Part shown: positions 28,845-40,791 of the stretch, in pieces | Layout: each line of letters begins with the position of its first letter | Numbering within the stretch: the stretch's first letter is position 1 | Source of the DNA: Marinobacter sediminum | Lineage (GTDB): Bacteria > Pseudomonadota > Gammaproteobacteria > Pseudomonadales > Oleiphilaceae | Length of the DNA stretch: 64,000 nucleotides | Direction of reading: 5' to 3' | Assembly (NCBI RefSeq): GCF_016820575.1 | Contig: NZ_JAEMQH010000003.1 | Coordinates: forward strand, 1 to 64,000 | Notes under the pieces: model-generated | What the model was told of the DNA's origin: nothing | What the model saw: the letters and a program-made list of their open reading frames with translations, nothing else | Database searches by the model: none | Translations under genes and position numbers: made by a program

Positions 28845-29676
28845 GACACTGCTGATCCGGAGTCGGGCGGAACCGTCCGATCCCCCGCGTCGCCGGGGGG
28901 CTACGTCCCTCGGCCCGGAGCGGGACCGGTTTGGCGTGTTGAAAGCAGTGCTGGCCACCGTGCCGTGGTTGCAGGTGGGCATGGGGGCAGTGATCGTACT
29001 GCTCGCAGCATTGGTGCCCTGGGGCACTGGCAAGGTGCTGGGAGCCATGGATCAGCAGATTCTGGCGGTTGATGTGAAGGGCGATTTGGTGGGTGACAGC
29101 AAGGTCGCGATCGAGCGTGCTGCCGGTAATTGGATTGGCAAGAGCTATTTCGCTACTGACCTGTCGGAGATCAAGGACAGTCTGGAGCGGCGGCCCTGGG
29201 TTGAGTCCGCAGCGGTGCGCCGGGTCTGGCCGGATCGGCTGGCCATCGACATTAGGGAAAAGAAGCCGTTGGCCTATTGGACCGATGGTCGGCTGGTCAG
29301 CCGCACCGGAGAGCTGTTTCTGCCTCCCAACCCGGAAGTGGCAGGCCGGCTGCCGAAGCTGGCAGGGCCCGATGAACGGGTTCGGGATGTTATTCGCATG
29401 GCCCAGACCATGAGCGAAGAACTGGTCGGCCACGGCCTCAACTTCGCAGGCTTGTCGCTGGAGCAGCGCGGCGCCTGGACCCTGCAACTGGCCAACGGCA
29501 TCGAAGTGGTGCTGGGCCGGGATCAGGTCGAGCAGAGATTCGAACGGTTTATCACAGTTTATGAAACCCGACTGGCGTCACGGTCGGACGAAGTCAGTCG
29601 GGTCGATGCCCGCTACACCAATGGTGTGGCGGTGCAATGGAAGGCGGCGGAAGCCACTTCCGGCCCGAAATCATAG
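28837..29676 (+). CDS. ftsQ: Cell division protein FtsQ
   Basis: 279 residues. Cytoplasmic basic N-terminus (1-45, with PPRRRGAT), one transmembrane helix (about 47-68), POTRA domain (ILAVDVKGDLVG onward), then the beta domain with RRPWVESAAVRRVWPDRL, a conserved family segment. Recruits FtsB/FtsL to the septum. Low overall conservation, but position between ddlB and ftsA settles it. Confidence 0.95.
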   Translation: MLETLLIRSRAEPSDPPRRRGATSLGPERDRFGVLKAVLATVPWLQVGMGAVIVLLAALVPWGTGKVLGAMDQQILAVDVKGDLVGDSKVAIERAAGNWIGKSYFATDLSEIKDSLERRPWVESAAVRRVWPDRLAIDIREKKPLAYWTDGRLVSRTGELFLPPNPEVAGRLPKLAGPDERVRDVIRMAQTMSEELVGHGLNFAGLSLEQRGAWTLQLANGIEVVLGRDQVEQRFERFITVYETRLASRSDEVSRVDARYTNGVAVQWKAAEATSGPKS

Positions 29677-29711
29677 CAACGGTTAATTCAGACCACGGTT
29701 TGGTGAGATAC

Positions 29712-30947
29712 ATGTCATCGGTTGAAACGGAAAACATGATTGTCGGCCTCGATATCGGAACATCCAAGGTTGTTGCGATAGTCGGCAAGCGCAAGATGGA
29801 CGGCACCATTGAGGTGGTGGGCATTGGTTCCCACCCTTCACGGGGGCTCAAGCGTGGGGTGGTGGTGAACATCGAAACCACCGTCCAGGCCATCCAGCGT
29901 GCGGTGGAAGAGGCTGAGCTCATGGCTGGGTGCCGTATTCACTCGGTGTATGCCGGCATTGCCGGTAGTCACATCAAGAGCCTGAACTCCCATGGCATTG
30001 TCGCCATTCGCGATCGTGAAGTGACCCAGGCTGATATTGACCGGGTCATTGATGCCGCCCAAGCGGTGGCCATCCCGGCGGATCAGAAAATTCTGCACAT
30101 CCTGCCGCAGGAGTTCGTGATCGATAGCCAGGAAGGTATCAAGGAGCCGATGGGCATGTCCGGTGTGCGGCTTGAAGCCAAGGTGCACCTGGTGACCTGT
30201 GCCGTTAACGCCGCCCAGAACATCGAGAAGTGCGTGAAGCGCTGCGGCCTCGAGGTGGATGACATCATCCTGGAGCAACTGGCCTCCAGTCACGCCATTC
30301 TGACCGAGGACGAAAAAGAGCTGGGCGTCTGTGTTGTGGACATTGGCGGCGGAACCACCGATATCGCGGTCTTCACCGGTGGTGCCATTCGCCACACCGC
30401 GGTCATCCCGATTGCCGGTGACCAGGTCACTAACGACATTGCCATGGCGCTGCGGACACCCACGCAGAACGCCGAGGAAATCAAGATCAAGTATGCCTGC
30501 GCGCTGACACAGCTGGCCGGCGCCGATGAGACCATCAAGGTTCCGAGCGTTGGCGATCGTGCGCCCAGAGACCTGTCCCGTCAGGCCCTGGCGGAAGTGG
30601 TCGAACCGCGCTACGAGGAGCTGTTCACGCTGGTCCAGTCCGAACTGCGCCGCTCGGGGTTCGAAGACATGATCCCGGCAGGCATCGTTATCACGGGCGG
30701 TTCCTCCACCATGGAAGGTGTGGTGGAACTGGCCGAGGAAATCTTCCACATGCCGGTAAGGCTGGCCTGTCCGCAGGCGGTCTCGGGTATGACGGAAGTG
30801 GTCAACAACCCGATTTACGCCACCGGCGTCGGGTTGCTGATCCATGGCTTCCGCCAGATGGATCTGGGGCGGGCGCCGGTGCTCAAGGGTGAAGATGCAC
30901 CCTCGCTGTTTGAGCGCATGAAAGCCTGGTTTACGGGGCAATTCTGA
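29712..30947 (+). CDS. ftsA: Cell division protein FtsA
   Basis: 411 residues from ATG 29712, the normal length; an in-frame start 75 bases earlier lies inside ftsQ. Actin-like ATPase that tethers FtsZ to the membrane. MIVGLDIGTSKVVAIVG (phosphate 1), CVVDIGGGTTDIAVF (phosphate 2), VITGGSSTMEGVVELAE (adenosine site) and the C-terminal amphipathic membrane helix LFERMKAWFTGQF. Confidence 0.97.
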   Translation: MSSVETENMIVGLDIGTSKVVAIVGKRKMDGTIEVVGIGSHPSRGLKRGVVVNIETTVQAIQRAVEEAELMAGCRIHSVYAGIAGSHIKSLNSHGIVAIRDREVTQADIDRVIDAAQAVAIPADQKILHILPQEFVIDSQEGIKEPMGMSGVRLEAKVHLVTCAVNAAQNIEKCVKRCGLEVDDIILEQLASSHAILTEDEKELGVCVVDIGGGTTDIAVFTGGAIRHTAVIPIAGDQVTNDIAMALRTPTQNAEEIKIKYACALTQLAGADETIKVPSVGDRAPRDLSRQALAEVVEPRYEELFTLVQSELRRSGFEDMIPAGIVITGGSSTMEGVVELAEEIFHMPVRLACPQAVSGMTEVVNNPIYATGVGLLIHGFRQMDLGRAPVLKGEDAPSLFERMKAWFTGQF

Positions 30948-30993
30948 CCGCCAGGGATATAGAAAACGAAGGTATCTCGAATAAACATTCTCG

Positions 30994-31018
30994 AAAAAAA
31001 AACAGCCTGGAAAGGCTG
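30994..31018 (-). terminator. Minus-strand intrinsic terminator between ftsA and ftsZ
   Basis: Read on the minus strand: CAGCCT-TTCC-AGGCTG (31018-31003) followed by nine T residues (31002-30994). No minus-strand gene lies upstream of it. On the plus strand it is a nine-A run followed by a hairpin 28 bases before the ftsZ start. Confidence 0.6.
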
Positions 31019-31045
31019 AACTAACAGCACGAAGGAGTAGGGGAA

Positions 31046-32203
31046 ATGTTTGAACTCGTCGATAATGTCCAGCAAAACGCTGTCATTAAAGTCGTCGGTG
31101 TAGGCGGAGGCGGCGGTAACGCCGTGCGTCACATGCTTAACAGCGACATCGAAGGTGTGGAGTTTATCTGCGCCAACACAGATGCCCAGGCACTGACGGA
31201 CATGGATGCGCGCCAGATCATCCAGCTGGGTGGCAACATCACTAAGGGTCTGGGTGCCGGCGCGAATCCGGAAGTAGGGCGCCAGTCTGCCCTGGAAGAT
31301 CGGGACCGTATTGCTGAATCCCTGCAAGGCGCGGACATGGTCTTCATCACTGCAGGCATGGGCGGAGGTACCGGTACCGGTGCTGCCCCGGTTGTGGCCG
31401 AAGTGGCTCGCGAGCTGGGTATCCTGACCGTGGCTGTGGTTACCAAGCCATTTACTTTTGAAGGTGGCAAGCGCATGAGCGTCGCCGAGGCCGGCCTGAA
31501 GGAGCTGGAAGAGTGCGTCGACTCGCTGATCACCATCCCGAATGAAAAACTGCTGGCGGTCATGGGTAAGAAGACCAGCCTGCTGGACGCCTTCGCCTCG
31601 GCCAACGATGTGCTGTTGGGCGCGGTTCAGGGTATCGCCGATCTGATTACCCGCAACGGCATGATCAACGTCGACTTTGCCGACGTGAAGACGGTGATGT
31701 CTGAGATGGGCATGGCGATGATGGGTACTGCCCGCGCCACCGGCGAAAACCGGGCCCGCGAAGCTGCCGAAGCCGCCGTGCGCAGCCCGCTGCTGGAAGA
31801 CATCAACCTGCAGGGCGCAAAGGGTATTCTGGTCAACATCACCGCCGGCATGGATCTCAACCTGGGCGAATTTTCCGAGGTTGGCGACATTGTGCGTGAG
31901 TTTGCCTCGGATTCCGCCACCGTGGTTGTGGGCACCGTGATCGATCCGGAAATGACCGACGAACTGAAGGTCACCGTAGTGGCTACAGGCCTCGGTGGTG
32001 ATCGGGAAAAGCCCACCAAGGTGGTGGACAACTCCCGCACACTTGATGGTACAACCGATTACAACCAGTTGGATCGTCCGGCGGTTCTGCGTCGTCGCGC
32101 TGTCTCTCACGGCAACGTTGCGATTGACCAGAGCAAGGAAAGCGAAGAGCAGGGTGTCGACTATCTCGATATTCCCGCATTCCTGCGACGTCAGGCTGAT
32201 TGA
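31046..32203 (+). CDS. ftsZ: Cell division protein FtsZ
   Basis: 385 residues, tubulin-like GTPase that builds the Z ring. Tubulin signature GGGTGTG at 106-112, NTDAQAL near 44-50, and T7-loop DFADVKTVM. A variable linker (about 320-370) leads to the C-terminal peptide DYLDIPAFLRRQAD, the FtsA/ZipA binding tail. Shine-Dalgarno AAGGAG 10 bases upstream. Last gene of the cell-division run. Confidence 0.98.
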   Translation: MFELVDNVQQNAVIKVVGVGGGGGNAVRHMLNSDIEGVEFICANTDAQALTDMDARQIIQLGGNITKGLGAGANPEVGRQSALEDRDRIAESLQGADMVFITAGMGGGTGTGAAPVVAEVARELGILTVAVVTKPFTFEGGKRMSVAEAGLKELEECVDSLITIPNEKLLAVMGKKTSLLDAFASANDVLLGAVQGIADLITRNGMINVDFADVKTVMSEMGMAMMGTARATGENRAREAAEAAVRSPLLEDINLQGAKGILVNITAGMDLNLGEFSEVGDIVREFASDSATVVVGTVIDPEMTDELKVTVVATGLGGDREKPTKVVDNSRTLDGTTDYNQLDRPAVLRRRAVSHGNVAIDQSKESEEQGVDYLDIPAFLRRQAD

Positions 32204-32233
32204 TAATCTGTTGCAAGTGTGATCCGGTTTAAG

Positions 32234-32272
32234 CTTTTGTAGGTCCAGGTTCGAGAACTGGAGTAACAAAAG
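32234..32272 (+). other. Long hairpin in the ftsZ-lpxC spacer
   Basis: Outer arms CTTTTGT (32234-32240) / ACAAAAG (32266-32272) and inner CCAG(G)TTC / GAACTGG with a two-base loop; internal loop AGGT/AGTA. No T-run follows. The 233-base spacer must also hold the lpxC promoter; TTGACG at 32330-32335 is a good -35 but no matching -10 stands out. Confidence 0.5.
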
Positions 32273-32436
32273 GGAACCATTAATCCGGATAAACGTGCGC
32301 TGATTACCAAGCGTTGGCTTATTGTAAATTTGACGCAAAGCCGCGTTGGTTAAATGGTACTCAGTCTTACTTTCTGATATTCTCCGGGCAGATTTTTGCT
32401 CAGAATATCGACATTTTGTGACGGAATAATGAACCG

Positions 32437-33354
32437 ATGATCAGACAACGGACACTTAAAAACACTATCCGTGCTACCGGTGTAGGGCTGCACTCCGGGG
32501 AAAAGGTTTACCTTACCCTGAAACCCGCCCCGGTAGACTCAGGCATCATCTTCCGGAGGACCGATCTGGACCCGATGGTCGAGATTCGTGCCTGCGCGGA
32601 AAATGTGGGTGAGACCATGCTGTCTACGACGCTGGTAAAAGACGGTGTTCGTGTGGCGACAGTAGAGCATTTGCTGTCGGCAATGGCTGGTCTCGGTATC
32701 GATAACTGCTTCGTGGAACTCAGCGCTGCTGAAGTGCCGATCATGGATGGCTCCGCTGGACCGTTCGTGTTCCTGCTTCAGTCTGCCGGCATTGCCGAGC
32801 AGGAAGCGGCCAAACGTTTCATCCGTATCAAGCGGGAAGTGACCCTTGAAGAAGGCGACAAGAAGGCTACCTTCCTGCCGTTTGAAGGTTTCAAGGTCAG
32901 CTTCGGCATCGACTTTGACCACCCGGTGTTCAAGGGTCGTGCCCAGACCGCAACCGTCGACTTCTCCAGCACCTCGTTTGTAAAAGAGGTGAGTCGTGCT
33001 CGGACCTTTGGTTTTATGCGCGACATTGAGAAGCTGCGGGCGATGAACCTGGCCCTAGGTGGCAGTGTGGACAACGCCATTGTGGTTGACGACTACAAGA
33101 TTCTTAACGAAGACGGTCTTCGTTACGATGACGAGTTTGTTAAGCACAAGGTGCTGGACGCCATTGGCGACCTGTACCTATTGGGCAATAGCCTGATTGG
33201 TGAGTTCCGGGGCATTAAATCCGGTCACGATCTGAATAATAAGCTACTGCGCAAGCTCAGGGCCGAAGAGGATGCGTGGGAAGTGGTTACCTTCGATGAC
33301 GAAGCGACCGCGCCCATCTCCTACATGAAGCCTGTGCTGGCGGCCCCGGCTTAA
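32437..33354 (+). CDS. lpxC: UDP-3-O-acyl-N-acetylglucosamine deacetylase
   Basis: 305 residues. Zinc-dependent committed step of lipid A synthesis. [15 protein letters not shown] (zinc His near 78), [12 protein letters not shown], and [15 protein letters not shown] with the other His and Asp ligands near 236 and 240. Placed right after ftsZ as in pseudomonads. Convergent with the dciA-type gene, only 10 bases apart, with no clear terminator. Confidence 0.98.
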   Translation: MIRQRTLKNTIRATGVGLHSGEKVYLTLKPAPVDSGIIFRRTDLDPMVEIRACAENVGETMLSTTLVKDGVRVATVEHLLSAMAGLGIDNCFVELSAAEVPIMDGSAGPFVFLLQSAGIAEQEAAKRFIRIKREVTLEEGDKKATFLPFEGFKVSFGIDFDHPVFKGRAQTATVDFSSTSFVKEVSRARTFGFMRDIEKLRAMNLALGGSVDNAIVVDDYKILNEDGLRYDDEFVKHKVLDAIGDLYLLGNSLIGEFRGIKSGHDLNNKLLRKLRAEEDAWEVVTFDDEATAPISYMKPVLAAPA

Positions 33355-33364
33355 GGCAGGACGC

Positions 33365-33811
33365 CTAATCCCGGACGTGGCTTGCGAGTTTTTCGAGAAC
33401 CTCGCGTAGTTTTTTATCCTTCGTGTGCCCGGCTTCCTCTTTGAGGAGCCGGGCATTTTCTTTGCTCAGGGGTGCTTTTACGAACCTGGGTGCGTCCCGG
33501 AATCTTGGCGGGACAACCTTGACCTTGAGCTTCCAGACGAACTTGAACAACTCGTTTTCCCGCACATTCTCCATGATCTCGTGCTGGCGGAAGCGAATCT
33601 GGCTGGCTTTACCGGCATTTTCTGCGGACAGAACCAGCTCGCCTTCCTGACAGCTGACAAACCGTGTGCCTTCGGCAAGCGAGCCGGGTAGTGCAGACAG
33701 CACCTGTTCCTCGGCCTGGCGATGAAGTTCCGCCTTGGTCATGAGCTCTTTCAGGACCGGGGTGCCACCGAGCTTGTCAAAGCTTGCTTTCTGTTCGCTT
33801 TTTCGCTTCAT
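33365..33811 (-). CDS. dciA: DUF721 protein, probable replicative helicase loader DciA
   Basis: 148 residues. The N-terminal half (FDKLGGTPVLKELMTKAELHRQ) and the KH-like core (LSALPGSLAEGTRFVSCQEG, then SAENAGKASQIRFRQHEIM) match the DUF721/DciA family, which loads DnaB in bacteria lacking DnaC. The C-terminal third is basic and probably flexible. The lpxC-dciA-M23-secA order matches Pseudomonas, which supports the call. Confidence 0.85.
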   Translation of the reverse strand: MKRKSEQKASFDKLGGTPVLKELMTKAELHRQAEEQVLSALPGSLAEGTRFVSCQEGELVLSAENAGKASQIRFRQHEIMENVRENELFKFVWKLKVKVVPPRFRDAPRFVKAPLSKENARLLKEEAGHTKDKKLREVLEKLASHVRD

Positions 33812-34024
33812 GGGCGGGTTTTCACTCGACGAATTTGTTTACGATTGGTTACACTTCGGCACGGTTTATGCGTAGTGCTCATACTAGACTCGTTTTACAT
33901 TGTCGAGACGAAGTATGTCTACCCGGGCGCTACGACATTTCAGCACGTAGTTGTTGTCATGGATGGCAAGCCCATATGGAAATTTCCGAGGCGCAACACT
34001 ACAGGACATAGGTTGCGACTCAAG

Positions 34025-34978
34025 ATGAAATCAGAAAATGATATGAACATTATCCTTGTTGGCAGACATCACGGGCAATCCCGCGTGGTGGCAATGAGCG
34101 CGCCGGTGGTCGTGGGCCTGCTCTGCCTGTTACTGGCGGTGCTTGGTATGGCGGGCTGGGCAGGTTTTCAGGTTGCGGTCAGCAAGGCTGAGGCCGAGAA
34201 ACCGACCCCGTCTGCCCTGGTGGCCCATTGGCAGGCGCGGCTGGATGAACAGAAGTCAGAATTGTCGGTGGTTCAGCAGGAAGTGCAGCAGCAGATTGAT
34301 GCGCTGACCCTTCGTCTGGGCCAGATACAGGGCCGCCTACTCCGGCTGGATGCGCTAGGGCAGCGGTTTGTCGAATCCGGACTGGTTGGCAGTGAAGAGT
34401 TCAATTTTGATGAGCCTGCCGCCGTTGGTGGCCCGGAAAACAGCGGTGAGCGGGAGTCGTTCAGCGCACCGGAACTGACCCGGATGATTGAGCGTCTGGA
34501 AGAGCAGCTGGACGACCGGGAGCAGCAGTTGCGGTTACTCGATAAGCTGGCATCGCGGCAGAAGCTCGAAGATGAAATGTTTGTTGAGGGCCGGCCGATC
34601 ACCTGGGGTTGGCTCTCCTCCAAGTACGGCTACCGTTCCGATCCCTTTAATGGCAAGCGCACCTGGCATGACGGCGTCGACCTGGCTGGCAAGGAAGGCA
34701 GTGACATTATCTCGGTCGCCGGCGGTGTTGTAACCTGGGCGGGCGAGCGCTACGGCTACGGCAACCTGGTCGAGATCGATCATGGTGACGGCCTGGTCAC
34801 CCGCTACGGCCACTGCAAGACCATCGAAGTCAATGTCGGTGACGTCGTGCAGAAAGGGCAGGTAGTGGCCCTGATGGGTAGCACCGGCCGATCCACTGGC
34901 CCCCACGTGCACTTTGAAGTGCTGCATAACGGCCGTTCCAAAGATCCGGTGAAGTACATCGCCCGGTCCAGCAACTGA
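34025..34978 (+). CDS. M23 family metallopeptidase, membrane-anchored (LytM/NlpD type)
   Basis: 317 residues from ATG 34025; ATG 34043 is an alternative, and both have weak ribosome sites. A short basic N-terminus, one transmembrane helix (SAPVVVGLLCLLLAVLGMAG), a periplasmic coiled coil, then an M23 domain. Zinc site residues are visible: GKRTWHDGVDLAGKEG (H-x3-D) and HVHFEVLHNG (H-x-H), with GHCKTIEVNVGDVVQKGQ before it, so it looks catalytically competent. Likely a peptidoglycan endopeptidase. The reading frame stays open about 100 codons upstream, but that part is antisense to dciA and lacks family similarity. Confidence 0.88.
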   Translation: MKSENDMNIILVGRHHGQSRVVAMSAPVVVGLLCLLLAVLGMAGWAGFQVAVSKAEAEKPTPSALVAHWQARLDEQKSELSVVQQEVQQQIDALTLRLGQIQGRLLRLDALGQRFVESGLVGSEEFNFDEPAAVGGPENSGERESFSAPELTRMIERLEEQLDDREQQLRLLDKLASRQKLEDEMFVEGRPITWGWLSSKYGYRSDPFNGKRTWHDGVDLAGKEGSDIISVAGGVVTWAGERYGYGNLVEIDHGDGLVTRYGHCKTIEVNVGDVVQKGQVVALMGSTGRSTGPHVHFEVLHNGRSKDPVKYIARSSN

Positions 34979-34994
34979 CGTTCCTTTCGCTCCG

Positions 34995-35016
34995 CGTGAG
35001 GGTTCCTTCCCTCACG
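34995..35016 (+). terminator. Hairpin after the M23 gene
   Basis: CGTGAGGG-TTCCTT-CCCTCACG, perfect 8-bp stem 16 bases after the stop, followed only by TTCTGCT, so a weak or factor-assisted terminator. Confidence 0.5.
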
Positions 35017-35172
35017 TTCTGCTGTCCCGGCGTCCTCAGCGTCGTCTTGACCGGCAGTTGGAACATCAACAAGTTATCCCAATCTGTCCGGCCATGAGCG
35101 CCACCTTTTTTCCTGTCGCGAAATAAGGTTAGAATGCCGGCTTCCTCCGATTAATCAAAGAAGCAGTGGTCT

Positions 35173-37917
<2,745 letters not shown>

Positions 37918-37943
37918 TCGTTGAGACCGAACCAAGGTTCAAG

Positions 37944-37977
37944 ACCCGCAACCTGACATCTTCAGGCTGCGGGTTTT
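37944..37977 (+). terminator. Intrinsic terminator after secA
   Basis: ACCCGCA-ACCTGA / TCAGG-CTGCGGGT hairpin with a five-base loop, then TTTTT. Confidence 0.85.
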
Positions 37978-38023
37978 TACGTTATGAATTGCCTGTTCCA
38001 GGCATTGTCAGAGGAGATACAGG

Positions 38024-39241
38024 ATGGCAGTAGGTCCCGGAACCTTGCCCGAATTTTTCCCGGTGGCCGGCGTCAAGCTCGGCATTGCCAGCGCCGGTAT
38101 CAAGAAGCCCGGCCGCAAGGACATCGTAGTGTTCGAACTGGCGCCGGAAAGCCGGGTCGCCGGTATCTTTACCCGTAACCAGTTCTGTGCGGCGCCGGTC
38201 ACCCTGAGCCGACAGCACCTGGCCTCAACGTCACCTCGTTACTTGCTGATCAATACCGGCAATGCCAACGCCGGCACCGGTGAGCGCGGCATGGCCGATG
38301 CCGTGGCGTGCTGTACCGCCCTGGCGCAGCAAGCCGGTGTCAGCGCCGCTGAGGTGCTGCCCTTTTCAACGGGTGTGATCGGTGAGCCGTTGCCGGTGGC
38401 AAAAATTGTCGATGCTCTGCCGGCGGCGCTCGCCAGCACGGACGAAGGGCGCTGGGCCGAGGCGGCCAGTGGTATCATGACAACCGACACCCGGCCCAAG
38501 GGTGCGTCCTGCCAGCTGGATCTTGGTGGCCATATCGTGACCATTTCCGGAATCAGCAAGGGTGCGGGCATGATTCGCCCGAACATGGCCACCATGCTGG
38601 GGTTCATCGCCACAGACGCCCGCATCGAACCGCAACTGCTGCAGACACTGGCCTCTGAGCTGGGCGAGAAATCATTCAACCGAATCACCATCGATGGTGA
38701 TACGTCCACCAACGACTGCTGCATGTTGATGGCCAGCGGTCAGTACAGCGGGCCCGAGATTACCGTCGACAGTCCTGAGCTGCCCAAGTTGCGCGAGGCC
38801 CTGCGCCAGATCTACCTCGACCTGGCACACGCCATCGTGCGCGACGGCGAGGGCGCCACCAAATTCGTGACCATTGATGTCAGCGGCGCTGCGACTCAGC
38901 AGGAGGCGCTGGATGTGGCTTACACCGTGGCGCACTCGCCCCTGGTGAAAACCGCCCTGTTTGCCTCCGATCCCAACTGGGGGCGGATTCTGGCCGCGGT
39001 TGGCCGTGCCGGCGTTCCGGGCCTGGATCTCAATGCCCTGGAGATCTTCCTGGGCGAGGTTTGCCTGGTTCGTAACGGTGGCCGCGCCGACGACTACTCG
39101 GAAAGCCGTGGCCAGGCGGTCATGGATCGTGAGGACATTACCATCGCCATCGATCTCAAGCGTGGCACGGTGAATGAAACCGTCTGGACCTGCGACTTTT
39201 CCCACGACTACGTGACCATTAACGCCGAGTACCGGACCTAA
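38024..39241 (+). CDS. argJ: Bifunctional ornithine acetyltransferase / N-acetylglutamate synthase
   Basis: 405 residues. Recycles the acetyl group in arginine synthesis. The self-cleavage motif is KGAGMIRPNMATMLGF, with the nucleophilic Thr in MATML splitting the chain into alpha and beta parts. GNANAGTGERG and SDPNWGRILAAVGR are also family features. GGAG lies upstream of ATG 38024. The mutT-thiE gene starts 2 bases after its stop, so they are probably co-transcribed. Confidence 0.97.
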   Translation: MAVGPGTLPEFFPVAGVKLGIASAGIKKPGRKDIVVFELAPESRVAGIFTRNQFCAAPVTLSRQHLASTSPRYLLINTGNANAGTGERGMADAVACCTALAQQAGVSAAEVLPFSTGVIGEPLPVAKIVDALPAALASTDEGRWAEAASGIMTTDTRPKGASCQLDLGGHIVTISGISKGAGMIRPNMATMLGFIATDARIEPQLLQTLASELGEKSFNRITIDGDTSTNDCCMLMASGQYSGPEITVDSPELPKLREALRQIYLDLAHAIVRDGEGATKFVTIDVSGAATQQEALDVAYTVAHSPLVKTALFASDPNWGRILAAVGRAGVPGLDLNALEIFLGEVCLVRNGGRADDYSESRGQAVMDREDITIAIDLKRGTVNETVWTCDFSHDYVTINAEYRT

Positions 39242-39243
39242 GC

Positions 39244-40215
39244 ATGACCGTTGTAGCAGCGCCGATCCGTGAGATTCACGTCGCCGTCGCGGTCATTATC
39301 CGTGATGGCCGGGTGCTGATTGCCCGGCGTCCGGACCACACCCATCAGGGTGGGTTGCTGGAGTTTCCCGGTGGTAAGGTCGAGCCAGGCGAAACGGTCC
39401 AGCAGGCACTGGTGCGCGAGATTGCTGAGGAAACTGCTCTGGCGGTGCCGGAGGCGTCGCTTGAGCCGGTTATCGGCATCCGCCATGACTACGGTGACAA
39501 GCGGGTGTTCCTGGACGTGTGGCGCACCACAGAGGCCGTCGGTGAAGCCGTGGGTTGTGAAGGTCAGCCTATCGCCTGGCTGGCGCCCGAAGAGCTTCAG
39601 GATGATCAGTTCCCGGCCGCCAATCGCCCCATCATCCGGGCCCTGCGCTTGCCCTCGTTGATGGCGATCACCGGTACCATCACCACCGTGGACGGTGGCG
39701 TGGCGAGCCTGCAGGCGGCGCTGGCGCATCAACAACAGTCGTTGATCGTACTCCGGACTCCGGAGCTGGCATCAGACGCCTACCGCGAGTTAGCTCAGCA
39801 GGCCCTGCCGGTGTGCCGGAGCGCTGGCACCGGACTGATCGTCCACGGGGCGCCGGCACGCTTTGCCGACACGCCGGGTGCGGCGGGGCTGCACCTGCCG
39901 TGGCGCGAGGCAGCAAAGCTTGTGTCCCGGCCGGTGCCGTCGCAGGTCTGGCTCGGTGTGTCCTGCCACAGCGCCGATCAGCTTGCTCATGCGGTCGAGA
40001 TCGGGGCGGACTACGCCACGCTGGGGCCCGTACAGGCGACGGCCACCCACCCTGGGGCAGAGGGCATTGGCTGGGACGCGTTTCGAGAGCTGACGGCCAC
40101 CGCAACCATTCCGGTGTTCGGACTGGGTGGCTTGAACCCTGAACACATTGTTCGTGCTCGCAGAGAGGGCGCTCAGGGGGTTGCCGGTATCCGGTTCTGG
40201 TGGCCACAGGACTGA
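39244..40215 (+). CDS. mutT: MutT Nudix hydrolase fused to a thiamine-phosphate-synthase-like domain
   Basis: 323 residues, two domains. N-terminal MutT-type Nudix domain (about 1-130) with FPGGKVEPGE and REIAEETAL; the final Gly of the Nudix box is Ala65. It should clear 8-oxo-dGTP. C-terminal ThiE-like TIM barrel (about 140-323) with GVSCHSADQLAHAVEIGADY, TLGPVQATATHPG and FGLGGLNPEHI. This fusion is known in pseudomonads and relatives; the role of the second domain is unsettled. Directly after argJ. Confidence 0.92.
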   Translation: MTVVAAPIREIHVAVAVIIRDGRVLIARRPDHTHQGGLLEFPGGKVEPGETVQQALVREIAEETALAVPEASLEPVIGIRHDYGDKRVFLDVWRTTEAVGEAVGCEGQPIAWLAPEELQDDQFPAANRPIIRALRLPSLMAITGTITTVDGGVASLQAALAHQQQSLIVLRTPELASDAYRELAQQALPVCRSAGTGLIVHGAPARFADTPGAAGLHLPWREAAKLVSRPVPSQVWLGVSCHSADQLAHAVEIGADYATLGPVQATATHPGAEGIGWDAFRELTATATIPVFGLGGLNPEHIVRARREGAQGVAGIRFWWPQD

Positions 40216-40302
40216 CCGTTATCCGGGGCTGTGGCGCTCATCTCTGGTATGCTTTTAATCCTGCCAGTCGAATCCCTCATTCAAGACAGTTTTGGAGATG
40301 CC

Positions 40303-40791
40303 GTGAGCAAGCTGACGCACCTTGATGACAATGGCGAAGCCCGCATGGTCGATGTCACTGACAAGGCCGTGACCGAGCGCGAAGCCCGGGCCGAGGCGAC
40401 CATTCGCATGAGCCCGGAAACCCTGAACATGATTATTGCCGGTGACCATCCGAAAGGGGATGTGCTGGCCGTCGCCCGGATTGCCGGCATCATGGCCGCG
40501 AAAAAGACCCACGAGCTGATTCCGCTTTGCCACTCGCTCAATCTGACTTCGGTTAAGGTTGAGTTGGCGCCGGGCGAAGACGGTGCCTCGGTGCACATCC
40601 AGACCCGGTGCAAACTCTCAGGGCAGACGGGGGTCGAAATGGAAGCCCTGACCGCCGCCAGTGTTGCGGCGCTGACGCTTTACGATATGTGTAAAGCGGT
40701 GGACCGTGGGATGGAGATTGGCGCGGTTCGCCTGCTGGAAAAGAAAGGCGGTCGCAGTGGCCATTGGGTGTCCCCTCGGCCTGAGAGTTAA
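40303..40791 (+). CDS. moaC: Cyclic pyranopterin monophosphate synthase accessory protein MoaC
   Basis: 162 residues from GTG 40303, with TTGGAG 6 bases upstream; this gives the standard MSKLTHLD-type N-terminus. Second step of molybdenum cofactor synthesis. Motifs: [51 protein letters not shown]. No other molybdenum cofactor gene is adjacent. It is followed after 133 bases by ribA. Confidence 0.96.
   Translation: MSKLTHLDDNGEARMVDVTDKAVTEREARAEATIRMSPETLNMIIAGDHPKGDVLAVARIAGIMAAKKTHELIPLCHSLNLTSVKVELAPGEDGASVHIQTRCKLSGQTGVEMEALTAASVAALTLYDMCKAVDRGMEIGAVRLLEKKGGRSGHWVSPRPES

Noticed and set aside
32241..32260. tRNA-like T-arm (GGTTCGA in a stem) downstream of ftsZ
   Set aside because: The T-arm resemblance is isolated: no acceptor, anticodon or D arm can be formed around it. 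It is explained by the simple two-tier hairpin.
33722..34024. In-frame 101-codon upstream extension of the M23 peptidase gene
   Set aside because: The first part is antisense to dciA, the sequence has no family similarity, and the membrane helix expected at the N-terminus would be buried. Absence of a stop is expected by chance at this GC content.
37918..38023. Possible secM-like or regulatory leader around secA
   Set aside because: Upstream of secA there is only the M23 gene and a hairpin; downstream is a plain terminator. No arrest-peptide gene is visible.
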